19,984 bases of DNA, taken from JBEGQX01 sp041180805 (lineage in GTDB: Bacteria; Planctomycetota; Planctomycetia; Gemmatales; Gemmataceae). Below the pieces are notes generated by a model. That model was given only the letters and a program-made list of their open reading frames with translations, did not search any database and had not been told where the DNA came from. How positions within the stretch are numbered: the stretch's first letter is position 1; each line of letters opens with the position of its first letter. A program made the position numbers and the translations under genes. Where the stretch lies: the NCBI GenBank assembly GCA_041180805.1, contig JBEGQX010000379.1, positions 1 through 19,984 on the forward strand, in the 5' to 3' direction. Shown piece by piece: positions 1-7,084 of the stretch.

Positions 1-309
1 ATTTTCCTGCTCCATATAGGGCAGGATGGCTGTGAAGGTGGAGATGGTGTCAAAACCGGTGGCTCCGGTGCCGGTAACACCTTCACCAGAGGTTGGGAAG
101 CAGTTGTAAGTGCTTTGGAAATTGTGCAGTGACAAACCAACCTGCTTCAGGTTATTGGCGCAACTGGACTTGGCAGCAGCTTCACGAACCTTTTGTACTG
201 CGGGAAGCAGCAAGCCAATCAAAATGGCAATAATGGCAATCACCACCAGCAACTCGATCAGGGTGAAAGCCTTCTTCCCGCTCTTCAGGGAAGACAAACT
301 TCGAATCAT
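1..309 (-). CDS. DUF1559 family prepilin-like protein, N-terminal part (runs off the window)
   Basis: This is the first 103 codons of a DUF1559 protein; the rest lies beyond the left edge. After a short basic leader (MIRSLSSLKSGKKA) comes a type III signal/prepilin helix starting FTLIELLVV, with Glu at +5 of the mature protein. It is followed by the family hallmark LLPAVQKVREAA, an NNLKQ motif and LPYMEQEN. DUF1559 proteins are very numerous in Planctomycetota; they are thought to be exported and processed by a prepilin peptidase, but their function is unknown. The ATG at 307-309 has a strong ribosome site (AAGGAGT, 315-321). The residue before the predicted cleavage point is Ala, not the usual Gly. 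Family call is firm; role unknown. Confidence 0.93.
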   Translation of the reverse strand, partial: MIRSLSSLKSGKKAFTLIELLVVIAIIAILIGLLLPAVQKVREAAAKSSCANNLKQVGLSLHNFQSTYNCFPTSGEGVTGTGATGFDTISTFTAILPYMEQEN

Positions 310-363
310 ACGAGACTCCTTTAAGAAAGTTAAATTCCAGCGTGAATTAGCAGCACGCTATGG

Positions 364-388
364 TATTGAATCGGATGCGGAATCAATA
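364..388. repeat. Imperfect 25-base palindrome, operator-like
   Basis: Arms TATTGAATC (364-372) and GAATCAATA (380-388) pair at 8 of 9 positions around a 7-base spacer. The site is 55 bases upstream of the DUF1559 start at 309, where a promoter-proximal operator or a leader hairpin would lie. No regulator is identified, and palindromes of this quality can occur by chance in AT-rich DNA. Confidence 0.35.
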
Positions 389-557
389 TTCCAATGAATA
401 GCGGAAGTGGTTTGCGTGAAGAAATTGTGTAGATAAAAACCACCTTTTTTACAGGGCTTTTTCATACATCAGCAACCACTTATCTATGGATCATCCGTAA
501 ATATTCTTCAATTCCTAATAAAAAAAGATCAGCCTTTATCCGCAGGTATGGAATATG

Positions 558-586
558 TTCTTCATGGTTTCTTCATGACCTAATAT
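558..586 (+). promoter_or_regulatory. TTCTTCATG tandem repeat beside a -10-like TAATAT
   Basis: TTCTTCATG occurs at 558-566 and again at 569-577, an 11-base period that puts both copies on the same DNA face. TAATAT (581-586) follows immediately and resembles a -10 hexamer, but no good -35 sits at the right distance, which would suit an activator-dependent promoter. The gene start is 55 bases downstream. The promoter assignment is inference. Confidence 0.35.
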
Positions 587-640
587 TTCCTTCTCCTGCT
601 AAAATTTTTTCTTTCACCCTTCCAACGGATCTTAAAACCT

Positions 641-2812
641 ATGTTGGTACTTTTTATTGGTGTTTCCTTTCTTTCCGCCTTCCTGATGAGTTGTGTTCAA
701 CCATTGCTGGGCAAAATGCTACTTCCTTCCTTTGGCGGCTCAAGTTCCACCTGGACAACATCCATGATGTTTTTTCAGGCTTGTCTACTGGCTGGCTACT
801 TTTATGCCTTTCTACTCTCAAAATGGTTCAAGCCGCGTATCGCCACTTTGGTGCACCTTGCTTTTTCCTGTTTCGCAATCCTTTTCATTCCATTCCATGC
901 CGACAGTTTTCAAGGAATATCAACCAGCCAATTTCCCACCATTCACCTGGGGATCTTGCTGTTTAAAAAAGCCTTCATTCCCCTGACGCTTCTTGGTGCA
1001 AGCGCCCCGCTATTGCAATGGTGGTTTGCTTATGCGGATGCCGGGAAACGAAATCCTTATTCCCTTTATATTTCCAGCAACATCGGAACAATCTTGGGTT
1101 TGCTGGTGTACCCGGTGATGGTGGAACCCTTTCTGGGATTGAAAAATCAATCCTTGGCTTGGTGGGCTATCTGGGTTTTATTTGGCATGTTCCTCGTTGC
1201 CTGTGGGATTGCAGTGTGGAAAAGCCGCTTGCCTGAAATGAAACTTCCCCCGATTGACATGGCCAGCCAAGAACCAAAGAGCAGGTTTTGGTGGGTTTTG
1301 CTATCTTTCATTCCGGCGAGTTTGATGCTTGCGATAACCGCCAGGATCTCCCAGGAGTTGCCACCCATGCCCATGGTGTGGCTGGTTCCTTTGATGGTTT
1401 ACATGTTCACTTTTATTCTTGGTTTTCTGGATTGGAAACAAAACCTTTGGAATCTTGTTTTGTGGGCCAATGCTCTTGCTTTGATCTTGCAGGCGTTTTT
1501 GTCCCTTGCTGGGGGTCAATCTGATTTTAGCCAGCAATTATTCCTCTGGATGGGAACACTTTTTCTGGTGGGTCTGGTTTGCCACGGCAGCCTTTATAAG
1601 GCGAAGCCAAACATAAATGGTTTGACGGAATTTTATCTTTGGATTGCGGTTGGGGGTTTTTTCGCGGGAACTTTTCAGGCTTTGATTGCCCCTTTGGTCT
1701 TCTCTGACTTGCATGAATATGCCCTGTCACTTTCTTTGGCAGCCTTGGCCATGCCCGCACTTCCATGGTTCAGGCAGGTGGATTCCAAGTTTCATTCCAG
1801 ACAGCTTCGGTGGATGTTGGGGCTGGGAATCCTGATTGCGTTGGTGTTTATGATTCTTCGCCAAACTGATCACGATGGCTGGCAATCGCTGGTTGCTTTG
1901 GTGTTAATTCCATTTCTGCCAAGGCCAATCCTTTTTGGGATGGCTTATGTCATGATCATGTTTTTAAAAATATTCATTCTGGATGCCAGCCACCCCGATT
2001 TGCTTTTCCAGGATCGCAGTTTTTATGGCATACACCGGGTTGGGCTTGGTACCAATAAAAAAGTTCACTGGCTTTATCATGGTTCCACAGAACATGGCGC
2101 CCAAGTTACAACAGAACCGGGCAAGCCTTCTTTTTCCCCGCTGGTGTATTACCACCCTTTTGGTCCAGCGGGACAGGTTTTATTAGCCAGACAGCAGTTG
2201 AAAATGAATGCTCCTGTGGGTGTGGTTGGGCTGGGGGCGGGGTCCCTGGCTTGGTATGCCGTCGGCGGCCAGCAGGTGGACTTTTTTGAAATTGATCCCA
2301 TGGTGGCAAGGATTGCCTCCAACAAAAAGCTTTTTACTTACCTGAAGGAATGCAAGGGAAGATATGAGGTAAAGATTGGGGATGCCAGAAATACCCTTAT
2401 GAAGGAACCTGATGGAAAATATGGGATTCTAATCCTGGATGCTTTTTCCTCGGACACCATACCAACTCATTTGCTTACCCTTGAGGCAGTACGAGGCTTT
2501 TACTCCAAGTTACAGGATGACGGGGTGTTGTTATTTCACATCTCTAACCGGCATATCGACCTCAGGCCGCAATTAAATGCCGTGGCTAAAGAACTTGGTC
2601 TTGCTAGTTTGGTTCAAAACCAAAGCAAAGGCAAAATTTCCGAAAGGGAATCCAAGTCTGGGTTGTACCCATCCATGTGGGTCATCATGGGTAAAAACAG
2701 GGAAACCATAATTCCGCAAATTGCGACTGATAAGTGGGAAAAGCCACCGGAAAAAGATTTTATGATTTGGACGGATGATTATTCTTCAGTGATGAAGGCT
2801 TTCAGGTGGTAA
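641..2812 (+). CDS. Membrane protein fused to a spermidine-synthase-like domain
   Basis: A 723-residue protein with a polytopic N-terminal half (about residues 1-450, many hydrophobic helices) and a soluble C-terminal Rossmann-fold domain. The N-terminus carries the pattern of 'fused MFS/spermidine synthase' proteins (QPLLGKMLLPSFGGSSSTW, then FFQACLLAGY). In the C-terminal domain the nucleotide-binding glycine loop is GLGAG (530-534), an acidic strand end EID is at 550-552, then GDAR, then DAFSSD (600-605) where true aminopropyltransferases have their catalytic Asp region. The decarboxylated-SAM/polyamine pocket cannot be confirmed, so genuine spermidine synthesis is uncertain. The ribosome site before the ATG is weak. 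It ends 9 bases from the convergent lipoprotein gene. Family call is firm; substrate unknown. Confidence 0.85.
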   Translation: MLVLFIGVSFLSAFLMSCVQPLLGKMLLPSFGGSSSTWTTSMMFFQACLLAGYFYAFLLSKWFKPRIATLVHLAFSCFAILFIPFHADSFQGISTSQFPTIHLGILLFKKAFIPLTLLGASAPLLQWWFAYADAGKRNPYSLYISSNIGTILGLLVYPVMVEPFLGLKNQSLAWWAIWVLFGMFLVACGIAVWKSRLPEMKLPPIDMASQEPKSRFWWVLLSFIPASLMLAITARISQELPPMPMVWLVPLMVYMFTFILGFLDWKQNLWNLVLWANALALILQAFLSLAGGQSDFSQQLFLWMGTLFLVGLVCHGSLYKAKPNINGLTEFYLWIAVGGFFAGTFQALIAPLVFSDLHEYALSLSLAALAMPALPWFRQVDSKFHSRQLRWMLGLGILIALVFMILRQTDHDGWQSLVALVLIPFLPRPILFGMAYVMIMFLKIFILDASHPDLLFQDRSFYGIHRVGLGTNKKVHWLYHGSTEHGAQVTTEPGKPSFSPLVYYHPFGPAGQVLLARQQLKMNAPVGVVGLGAGSLAWYAVGGQQVDFFEIDPMVARIASNKKLFTYLKECKGRYEVKIGDARNTLMKEPDGKYGILILDAFSSDTIPTHLLTLEAVRGFYSKLQDDGVLLFHISNRHIDLRPQLNAVAKELGLASLVQNQSKGKISERESKSGLYPSMWVIMGKNRETIIPQIATDKWEKPPEKDFMIWTDDYSSVMKAFRW

Positions 2813-2821
2813 TAATCACGC

Positions 2822-3277
2822 TTATTTGATTTCCAGGGTACCAAGATCGGCTTGGCCCTTGCTAACCTTAACCCTAAGTGTGCTGGTAGTGGGGTTTTGA
2901 AATTTGACGGGGAATTTGGTTTTTGCAGGCTTGGCACGGCCATTGCCTTCCGCATCCTCACGCGCCGAATCGGATTCCTCAGTTTTTACCACAAGAGTGA
3001 TAAGGAATTCCCCCTCCGGTGCGCCGTCCCCCGTTTGAAAAGTGGTGGCTGTAAAATTCCCTTCGCCATCCGTGGTGGCTTGCGGTTTAATTTTTTGATT
3101 TTCATCCACTGGGTTGAATATCAGGGTTACACCATCCAAAGGTTTGCCCTGAAATTCCAGCTTACCCTTGGCCGGAAAAACAGGCACCGAAGGTTTAAAA
3201 GAGGGGTCACCTCCGCAACCAAGAACCTGGCAAAATAAAATCAAGGCAAACCCAAGAGTCTTAAAATTAGTCCACAT
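2822..3277 (-). CDS. Small lipoprotein, carboxypeptidase-regulatory/transthyretin-like domain
   Basis: A 151-residue exported lipoprotein. A hydrophobic signal (residues 5-20) ends in VLGC with the acylated Cys at 21. The rest is one beta-sandwich-type domain: a KGKLEFQGKPLDGVTLIFNP opening, a TTDGEGNFTATT turn, then a GDGAPEGEFLITLVV strand, the standard pattern of planctomycete carboxypeptidase-regulatory-like lipoproteins. Its ATG lies inside the last codons of the upstream DUF1559 gene (11-base overlap), so translation is probably coupled. The pair repeats the DUF1559-lipoprotein order at 4444-5870, suggesting that the two products work together at the cell surface or periplasm. No enzymatic activity is expected. 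Confidence 0.88.
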   Translation of the reverse strand: MWTNFKTLGFALILFCQVLGCGGDPSFKPSVPVFPAKGKLEFQGKPLDGVTLIFNPVDENQKIKPQATTDGEGNFTATTFQTGDGAPEGEFLITLVVKTEESDSAREDAEGNGRAKPAKTKFPVKFQNPTTSTLRVKVSKGQADLGTLEIK

Positions 3278-4244
3278 TTACCACTTCTCCGTTGCTGCGG
3301 GTGATGGCGGCAGCAACAACCCCTATATTGATGGATTCCCTAAAAAAGCGAACTGAACCATCCCCAAACACCACATTCGCTCCTCCCGTATGAAATGAAT
3401 AGACCTCGTTGCTGTTGTTGCAATTGATGGCACAGGGGCCAGCTTGGGTAAGACCATCTGTGGAAAAACCATGCAGCGTAAATGTTCCATCATTGTCAGC
3501 CCAAACCGCACCCGAGGATCTTAAACCTGCTTGAATCTTGCCCTTGGCGTACCGGTTTGGCCTGCCAGCATCTTCCACTACCAATAAGGTGTTGGAGGTT
3601 CCATCGGTAATGTTGGAAGCCGTGGTTGGCGCCGTAAAATCCAGCATTCCAAGGCGCGTAGTGGCATCCATGGTGTAGGGAATCAAACCCATGGAATAAG
3701 CATTAGGTGTATTAGCCAACTCCACACCATTCATCACGTTGTAATCCGAGGTTGAGGCATTTGTGTAAGGATGATCCGGACCATTTCCGGTATCCACGGT
3801 TGGACCAGGATTAGAAGGGCAAATAACAGTTTTTAGTTTGGTTTGATAAATACTGGTCATATCGGGGTGATCCCAGTTTCTGCGATTTGTACCCGTGGAA
3901 GTTGGAAAAGGCGCATAGGTGGCCTCGTACTTTTTGTAAAGTGCTTCCTGTTCTATGTAAGGCAAAAGCATGACGAATAAAGAGCGATTGGAATTTCCAT
4001 AAATGACCCTGGCGCCAGCATTGGAAACCCGGCACATGGGGTAATGCCTGTAGGTGCTTTCGTAGTTCATCACCGCCAGGCCAATCTGCTTGAGGTTGTT
4101 GGTGCAAGTCAGCCTTGCCGCTGCCTCGCGAACTTTTTGAACTGCAGGCAGCAGTAACCCAATCAGAATCGCTATGATGGCGATGACCACTAGAAGTTCA
4201 ATTAGGGTGAAACCGTTTCGGTTAGCATTGGATTCGGATCGCAT
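3267..4244 (-). CDS. DUF1559 family prepilin-like protein
   Basis: A 325-residue DUF1559 protein from the chosen start. Leader MRSESNANRNG precedes FTLIELLVV with Gly before the cleavage point and Glu at +5. The hallmark LLPAVQKVREAA, NNLKQIGLAVMNYE and LPYIEQEALYKK follow. Near the C-terminus is SFHTGGANVVFGDGSVRFF, the conserved H...DGSV segment of the family. An in-frame ATG 32 codons upstream (4338-4340) would give a 357-residue form, but it has no ribosome site and makes an overlong leader; the ATG at 4242-4244 has GGGG (4254-4257) nine bases upstream and a normal leader length. The gene overlaps the next lipoprotein gene by 11 bases. Function unknown. Confidence 0.9.
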   Translation of the reverse strand: MRSESNANRNGFTLIELLVVIAIIAILIGLLLPAVQKVREAAARLTCTNNLKQIGLAVMNYESTYRHYPMCRVSNAGARVIYGNSNRSLFVMLLPYIEQEALYKKYEATYAPFPTSTGTNRRNWDHPDMTSIYQTKLKTVICPSNPGPTVDTGNGPDHPYTNASTSDYNVMNGVELANTPNAYSMGLIPYTMDATTRLGMLDFTAPTTASNITDGTSNTLLVVEDAGRPNRYAKGKIQAGLRSSGAVWADNDGTFTLHGFSTDGLTQAGPCAINCNNSNEVYSFHTGGANVVFGDGSVRFFRESINIGVVAAAITRSNGEVVNVD

Positions 4245-4344
4245 ATTGATGAACCCCGTTTCACTTGAAAATTTGATAATTTCGGAATGAGGTAAATTGA
4301 TCAATGAACCATTTATATTTATGAAAGCTTTTAGGCTCATTAAA

Positions 4345-4366
4345 GTGAAATGATGTTGAAGAATTC
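4345..4366 (-). repeat. 22-base upstream element, copy 1 (shared with 6965-6986)
   Basis: Read on the minus strand this site starts GAATTCTTCAACATC and ends ATTTCAC; it matches the site at 6965-6986 at 21 of 22 positions. Each copy lies upstream of a DUF1559 module in the same orientation (about 100 bases from the start here, about 140 in the other). GGTTTCTTC lies directly beside it (4369-4377). A shared regulator site is the simplest reading; no protein is identified. Confidence 0.55.
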
Positions 4367-4443
4367 GAGAAGAAACCGGCTTAACTGGCTGCTTTTAAGA
4401 AATTACCGATTATTCTTGAAATATTGGCTTTAGGTAATTCCGT

Positions 4444-4917
4444 TTAATTTCGCCCGGGAATTCCATTCACCTGATCCGGGGCACGGGTAATCAGGGGAAC
4501 CTGAATGGCAGGTAGGGTGTTTTCCCCCTCCTTCACCATGACTTCCAACTGGCTATAGGCGGGTCCATACCAGCCCATGAACCTGTCTTTCTTTTCCTCT
4601 TCATTAGGTTTTTCATCCGTCCAGATCATAAGGATTTGGTATTTTCCCGCTGGTGCCCCATCTTTTTCCTCGTAGGTGGAAATTTCAAATCTTCCATCTT
4701 TGCCAGAAATAGCTCTGGGGTTCGAAGGAATATCCGGCATGGTGGGTGCAGCCAGGGGAAACAAATATACCTGCACATTTTCAGCGGGCTTCCCATCGTA
4801 ATTTACCTGACCCGTTACCTTGAATGTAGGGAACTTTATGGGCCCCCTTTCCGAGGCACACCCGGTCGTAAGCAAGAGGCAAAAAAGTTGGCTTGCAAGT
4901 ATTACACGGAAATTCAT
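4444..4917 (-). CDS. Small lipoprotein, carboxypeptidase-regulatory/transthyretin-like domain
   Basis: A 157-residue paralogue of the lipoprotein at 2822-3277. The signal segment ends LTTGC with Cys at 20; the lipobox is slightly atypical, with Thr at -3. The domain runs from FKVTGQVNYDGKPAENVQVY through SGKDGRFEIST to GAPAGKYQILMIW, matching the usual order GxVxxDGKP, then DGxFxxxT, then GAPxGxY. The last 40 residues form a non-hydrophobic tail with GWYGPAYSQLEV. Its ATG follows the stop of the upstream DUF1559 gene by two bases, so coupled translation is likely. Exported, structural or binding role inferred; no catalytic motif visible. Confidence 0.87.
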   Translation of the reverse strand: MNFRVILASQLFCLLLTTGCASERGPIKFPTFKVTGQVNYDGKPAENVQVYLFPLAAPTMPDIPSNPRAISGKDGRFEISTYEEKDGAPAGKYQILMIWTDEKPNEEEKKDRFMGWYGPAYSQLEVMVKEGENTLPAIQVPLITRAPDQVNGIPGRN

Positions 4918-4919
4918 GT

Positions 4920-5870
4920 TTAGAATCCTGAATTAACCACATCACCACCACTTCGGGTGATCAGTTTGACAAAAACCCGGATATCAGTTTTTTCGCTGAT
5001 GAAATGCACAGATCCATCCGCAAACACATGATTGGCACCACCCGTGTGGAAACTGTAAACCTCGTTTCCATTGGTGCAATTGGTATGACATTTGGGAGGC
5101 GAACCCGCACCGTGCACAATGTATTCGCTGTTGTGATCTGCCCAGCCTCCATCACTTCCCGCGGTGGCACTGGTCATCTTTCCATTGGACCAGCTCTGGG
5201 GGCGACCCGCACATTCGGAAATCATCAGGGTGTTGGATGCTCCATCGCGAATTTGTGTAACATCCACTACTACGCTGCTGGTGCCAGACTGAACTTGAAG
5301 CACACCGTTTCGCAAAACACAAACATCCACCAAGCCTGCGGTTTCCAGGGCGGAGTCATAGGAATTATTGGGCGCATAATCGGTGGATGCCACCTTGATG
5401 GGGGTTCCAGCCGGGCCATTAGGCATGCAAAAACGGTTGTTGGGTTCTGGGGAACTGGAGCATAGAAAACCTTTGATAGGCGCGCTATAAACCGGTGCAT
5501 TGGCGATGTTATCCCAATTCAGGTCAAACCTGTACTGTTTGTAGACATTTTCCTGTTCCATGTAGGGCAAAAGGTAGATTGCCCAGCCATGGTTGACACC
5601 ATTTTTGGCAACGCCAAGCTTTCCATAAATGGGATTCAAGGTTCCTGTGGCGGGTGACCGAACCGCACCGGGGGCAAAAAAACCGTACTGGCTGTGAAAA
5701 TTCTGGTACGCCAAACCAATTTGCTTGAAGTTGTTTTGGCAACTCATGCGGGCTGCGGCTTCCCGCACTTTTTGCACCGCGGGCAACAGCATCCCAATCA
5801 AAATGGCAATGATGGCGATCACCACCAAAAGTTCAATCAAGGTAAAGGCATTCCTGGTTTTGGTACTCAT
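4920..5870 (-). CDS. DUF1559 family prepilin-like protein
   Basis: A 316-residue DUF1559 protein. Leader MSTKTRNA is followed by FTLIELLVV, then LLPAVQKVREAA, NNFKQIGLAYQNF and LPYMEQENVYKQY. Near the end, VYSFHTGGANHVFADGSVHF is the family's H...DGSV segment. The residue before the predicted cleavage site is Ala rather than Gly. The ribosome site is AAGGAT about eight bases before the ATG. It is the second gene of a three-gene unit: 20 bases after the DUF1559 gene at 5891-6823 and two bases before the lipoprotein gene at 4444-4917. Exported, presumably processed by a prepilin peptidase; function unknown. Confidence 0.92.
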   Translation of the reverse strand: MSTKTRNAFTLIELLVVIAIIAILIGMLLPAVQKVREAAARMSCQNNFKQIGLAYQNFHSQYGFFAPGAVRSPATGTLNPIYGKLGVAKNGVNHGWAIYLLPYMEQENVYKQYRFDLNWDNIANAPVYSAPIKGFLCSSSPEPNNRFCMPNGPAGTPIKVASTDYAPNNSYDSALETAGLVDVCVLRNGVLQVQSGTSSVVVDVTQIRDGASNTLMISECAGRPQSWSNGKMTSATAGSDGGWADHNSEYIVHGAGSPPKCHTNCTNGNEVYSFHTGGANHVFADGSVHFISEKTDIRVFVKLITRSGGDVVNSGF

Positions 5871-5890
5871 GTTCGAATCCTTAGGCTTGA

Positions 5891-6823
5891 TTAGTAGGAA
5901 AAGGTAATGACTTCACCGTCATTGATCTTGCAAAGCCTTAACCAGTTGGCCGCATCCATGGTGTAAGTAAGGCTTTTTACGGACCCATCCGCAAAGACTG
6001 CATTGAAAACGCCAGGGTGAGAACTGCCAAAACGGGTGGACCAGAAAGTTGCCTTGGTGGAATCTGGATGCCTGTCATCCGGAAGAGGTAGTGAATCATT
6101 GGCGTTATTGGGAAGATTTCCACCATCGGGTTGGTTACCGCAGCGAACATTGTCCTGATCCCAGCCGGGATTATTCCAGGATTCATTATCCCCGCCAGCT
6201 TTGGAAGTTCCCATGGTGCTGACATGCACCTGCTTTTCGGCAATCATGATGGTGTTGCTGGAACCATCGCTAATATCCAAAATTCTTCTAGCAGGCATAT
6301 CTGGGGCGTAATTGGCAGTCAGACTTGCTGAAGGTGCCTTCCACTGGGCTACAACCATGCCATCAATACCACGGCCCGCCATATTAGTGCCACAATTTCC
6401 GGCATAATCACATTTTGCAGTTGTGCCGTACACATTTGGCTGCCTTCTGGTGGGGCAATAATAGGGCTTCACAGCGGTTCCCGTAATGACGGTATCGGAA
6501 GGATCCTTGTACAAATTTTCCTGTTCCATGAAGGGCAAAATGTGGTATGCCCATGTCCAGCCAACCCTGGAAGTTGCATTGCAGCAATTCTGGTTGGGAC
6601 CGTCGGATCCACCATAGGCAAAACCCTGATATGTCTCGTGATAATTCACCATCGCCAGGCCGATTTGTTTCAGGTTGTTAAAGCAACTCATTCTGGATGC
6701 GGCTTCCCGCACTTTTTGCACTGCAGGCAAAAGGAGGCCGATCAAAATTGCAATGATGGCAATTACCACCAGCAACTCGATCAAGGTAAATCCATTTTTC
6801 CGAACCGAAACTGATTTGAACAT
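5891..6823 (-). CDS. DUF1559 family prepilin-like protein, first gene of a three-gene unit
   Basis: A 310-residue DUF1559 protein. Leader MFKSVSVRKNG has Gly before FTLIELLVV; LLPAVQKVREAA, NNLKQIGLAMVNYHETYQ and LPFMEQENLYK follow. The C-terminal signature is SSHPGVFNAVFADGSVKSL, lacking the TGGAN version seen in the two neighbours, so it belongs to a different DUF1559 subgroup. The stretch CNNLKQ and several Cys between residues 70 and 150 suggest disulfides once exported. The ATG at 6823 has a good ribosome site (GGAGAAG). The 261-base region upstream holds a hairpin (6868-6890) and the 22-base element at 6965-6986. Function unknown. Confidence 0.92.
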   Translation of the reverse strand: MFKSVSVRKNGFTLIELLVVIAIIAILIGLLLPAVQKVREAASRMSCFNNLKQIGLAMVNYHETYQGFAYGGSDGPNQNCCNATSRVGWTWAYHILPFMEQENLYKDPSDTVITGTAVKPYYCPTRRQPNVYGTTAKCDYAGNCGTNMAGRGIDGMVVAQWKAPSASLTANYAPDMPARRILDISDGSSNTIMIAEKQVHVSTMGTSKAGGDNESWNNPGWDQDNVRCGNQPDGGNLPNNANDSLPLPDDRHPDSTKATFWSTRFGSSHPGVFNAVFADGSVKSLTYTMDAANWLRLCKINDGEVITFSY

Positions 6824-6867
6824 GACTTCTTCTCCACGCCAACCATGGAATTGAATACTTGGATATC

Positions 6868-6890
6868 CTAAGGTGGAGTGATTGCCTTAG
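6868..6890 (-). promoter_or_regulatory. Small hairpin in the likely leader of the DUF1559 operon
   Basis: CTAAGG (6868-6873) and CCTTAG (6885-6890) form a perfect 6-base stem with an 11-base loop, 45 bases before the start codon. There is no U-run, so it is not an intrinsic terminator; it could be a leader structure or an operator. Weak evidence. Confidence 0.25.
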
Positions 6891-6964
6891 AGTTAAGAAA
6901 CCATGAATTAGAAATGATGATTTGATGACTTGTAGAATGTGTTTATCCGCTCCAGATGTGGATT

Positions 6965-6986
6965 GTGAAATGTTGTTGAAGAATTC
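6965..6986 (-). repeat. 22-base upstream element, copy 2 (shared with 4345-4366)
   Basis: Read on the minus strand this starts GAATTCTTCAACAAC and ends ATTTCAC, one mismatch from the copy at 4345-4366. Here the match is flanked by another TTCTTCAATTC (6989-6999), the same 11-mer found at 504-514 upstream of the membrane protein gene. It lies about 140 bases upstream of the first gene of the DUF1559-DUF1559-lipoprotein unit. It also lies 98 bases before the divergent phosphatase gene, so it could serve both. Confidence 0.55.
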
Positions 6987-7084
6987 AAGAATTGAAGAAA
7001 AAATACTTTTGTTTTGACGAAATGAAATAATTTACTGAACATCCATATTGAACATTCTTGTTGTGGTCAATGGAGCCTTAAATT

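Larger units (their letters stand above)
310..640. other. Divergent intergenic region, 331 bases
   Basis: AT-rich non-coding stretch between the minus-strand DUF1559 gene and the plus-strand membrane/spermidine-synthase-like gene, so it should hold both promoters. It contains an imperfect palindrome (364-388), a small GCGTG/CACGC hairpin (339-359), the string TTCTTCAATTC at 504-514, and a TTCTTCATG direct repeat (558-577) next to a TAATAT hexamer. I see no convincing open reading frame and no RNA gene. Confidence 0.6.

Noticed and set aside
4142..6790. Recurrent near-identical DNA blocks at the starts of the DUF1559 genes, considered as a mobile repeat
   Set aside because: The similarity falls exactly on the codons of the conserved FTLIELLVV to AVQKVREAA segment of paralogues; no terminal repeats or target duplications.
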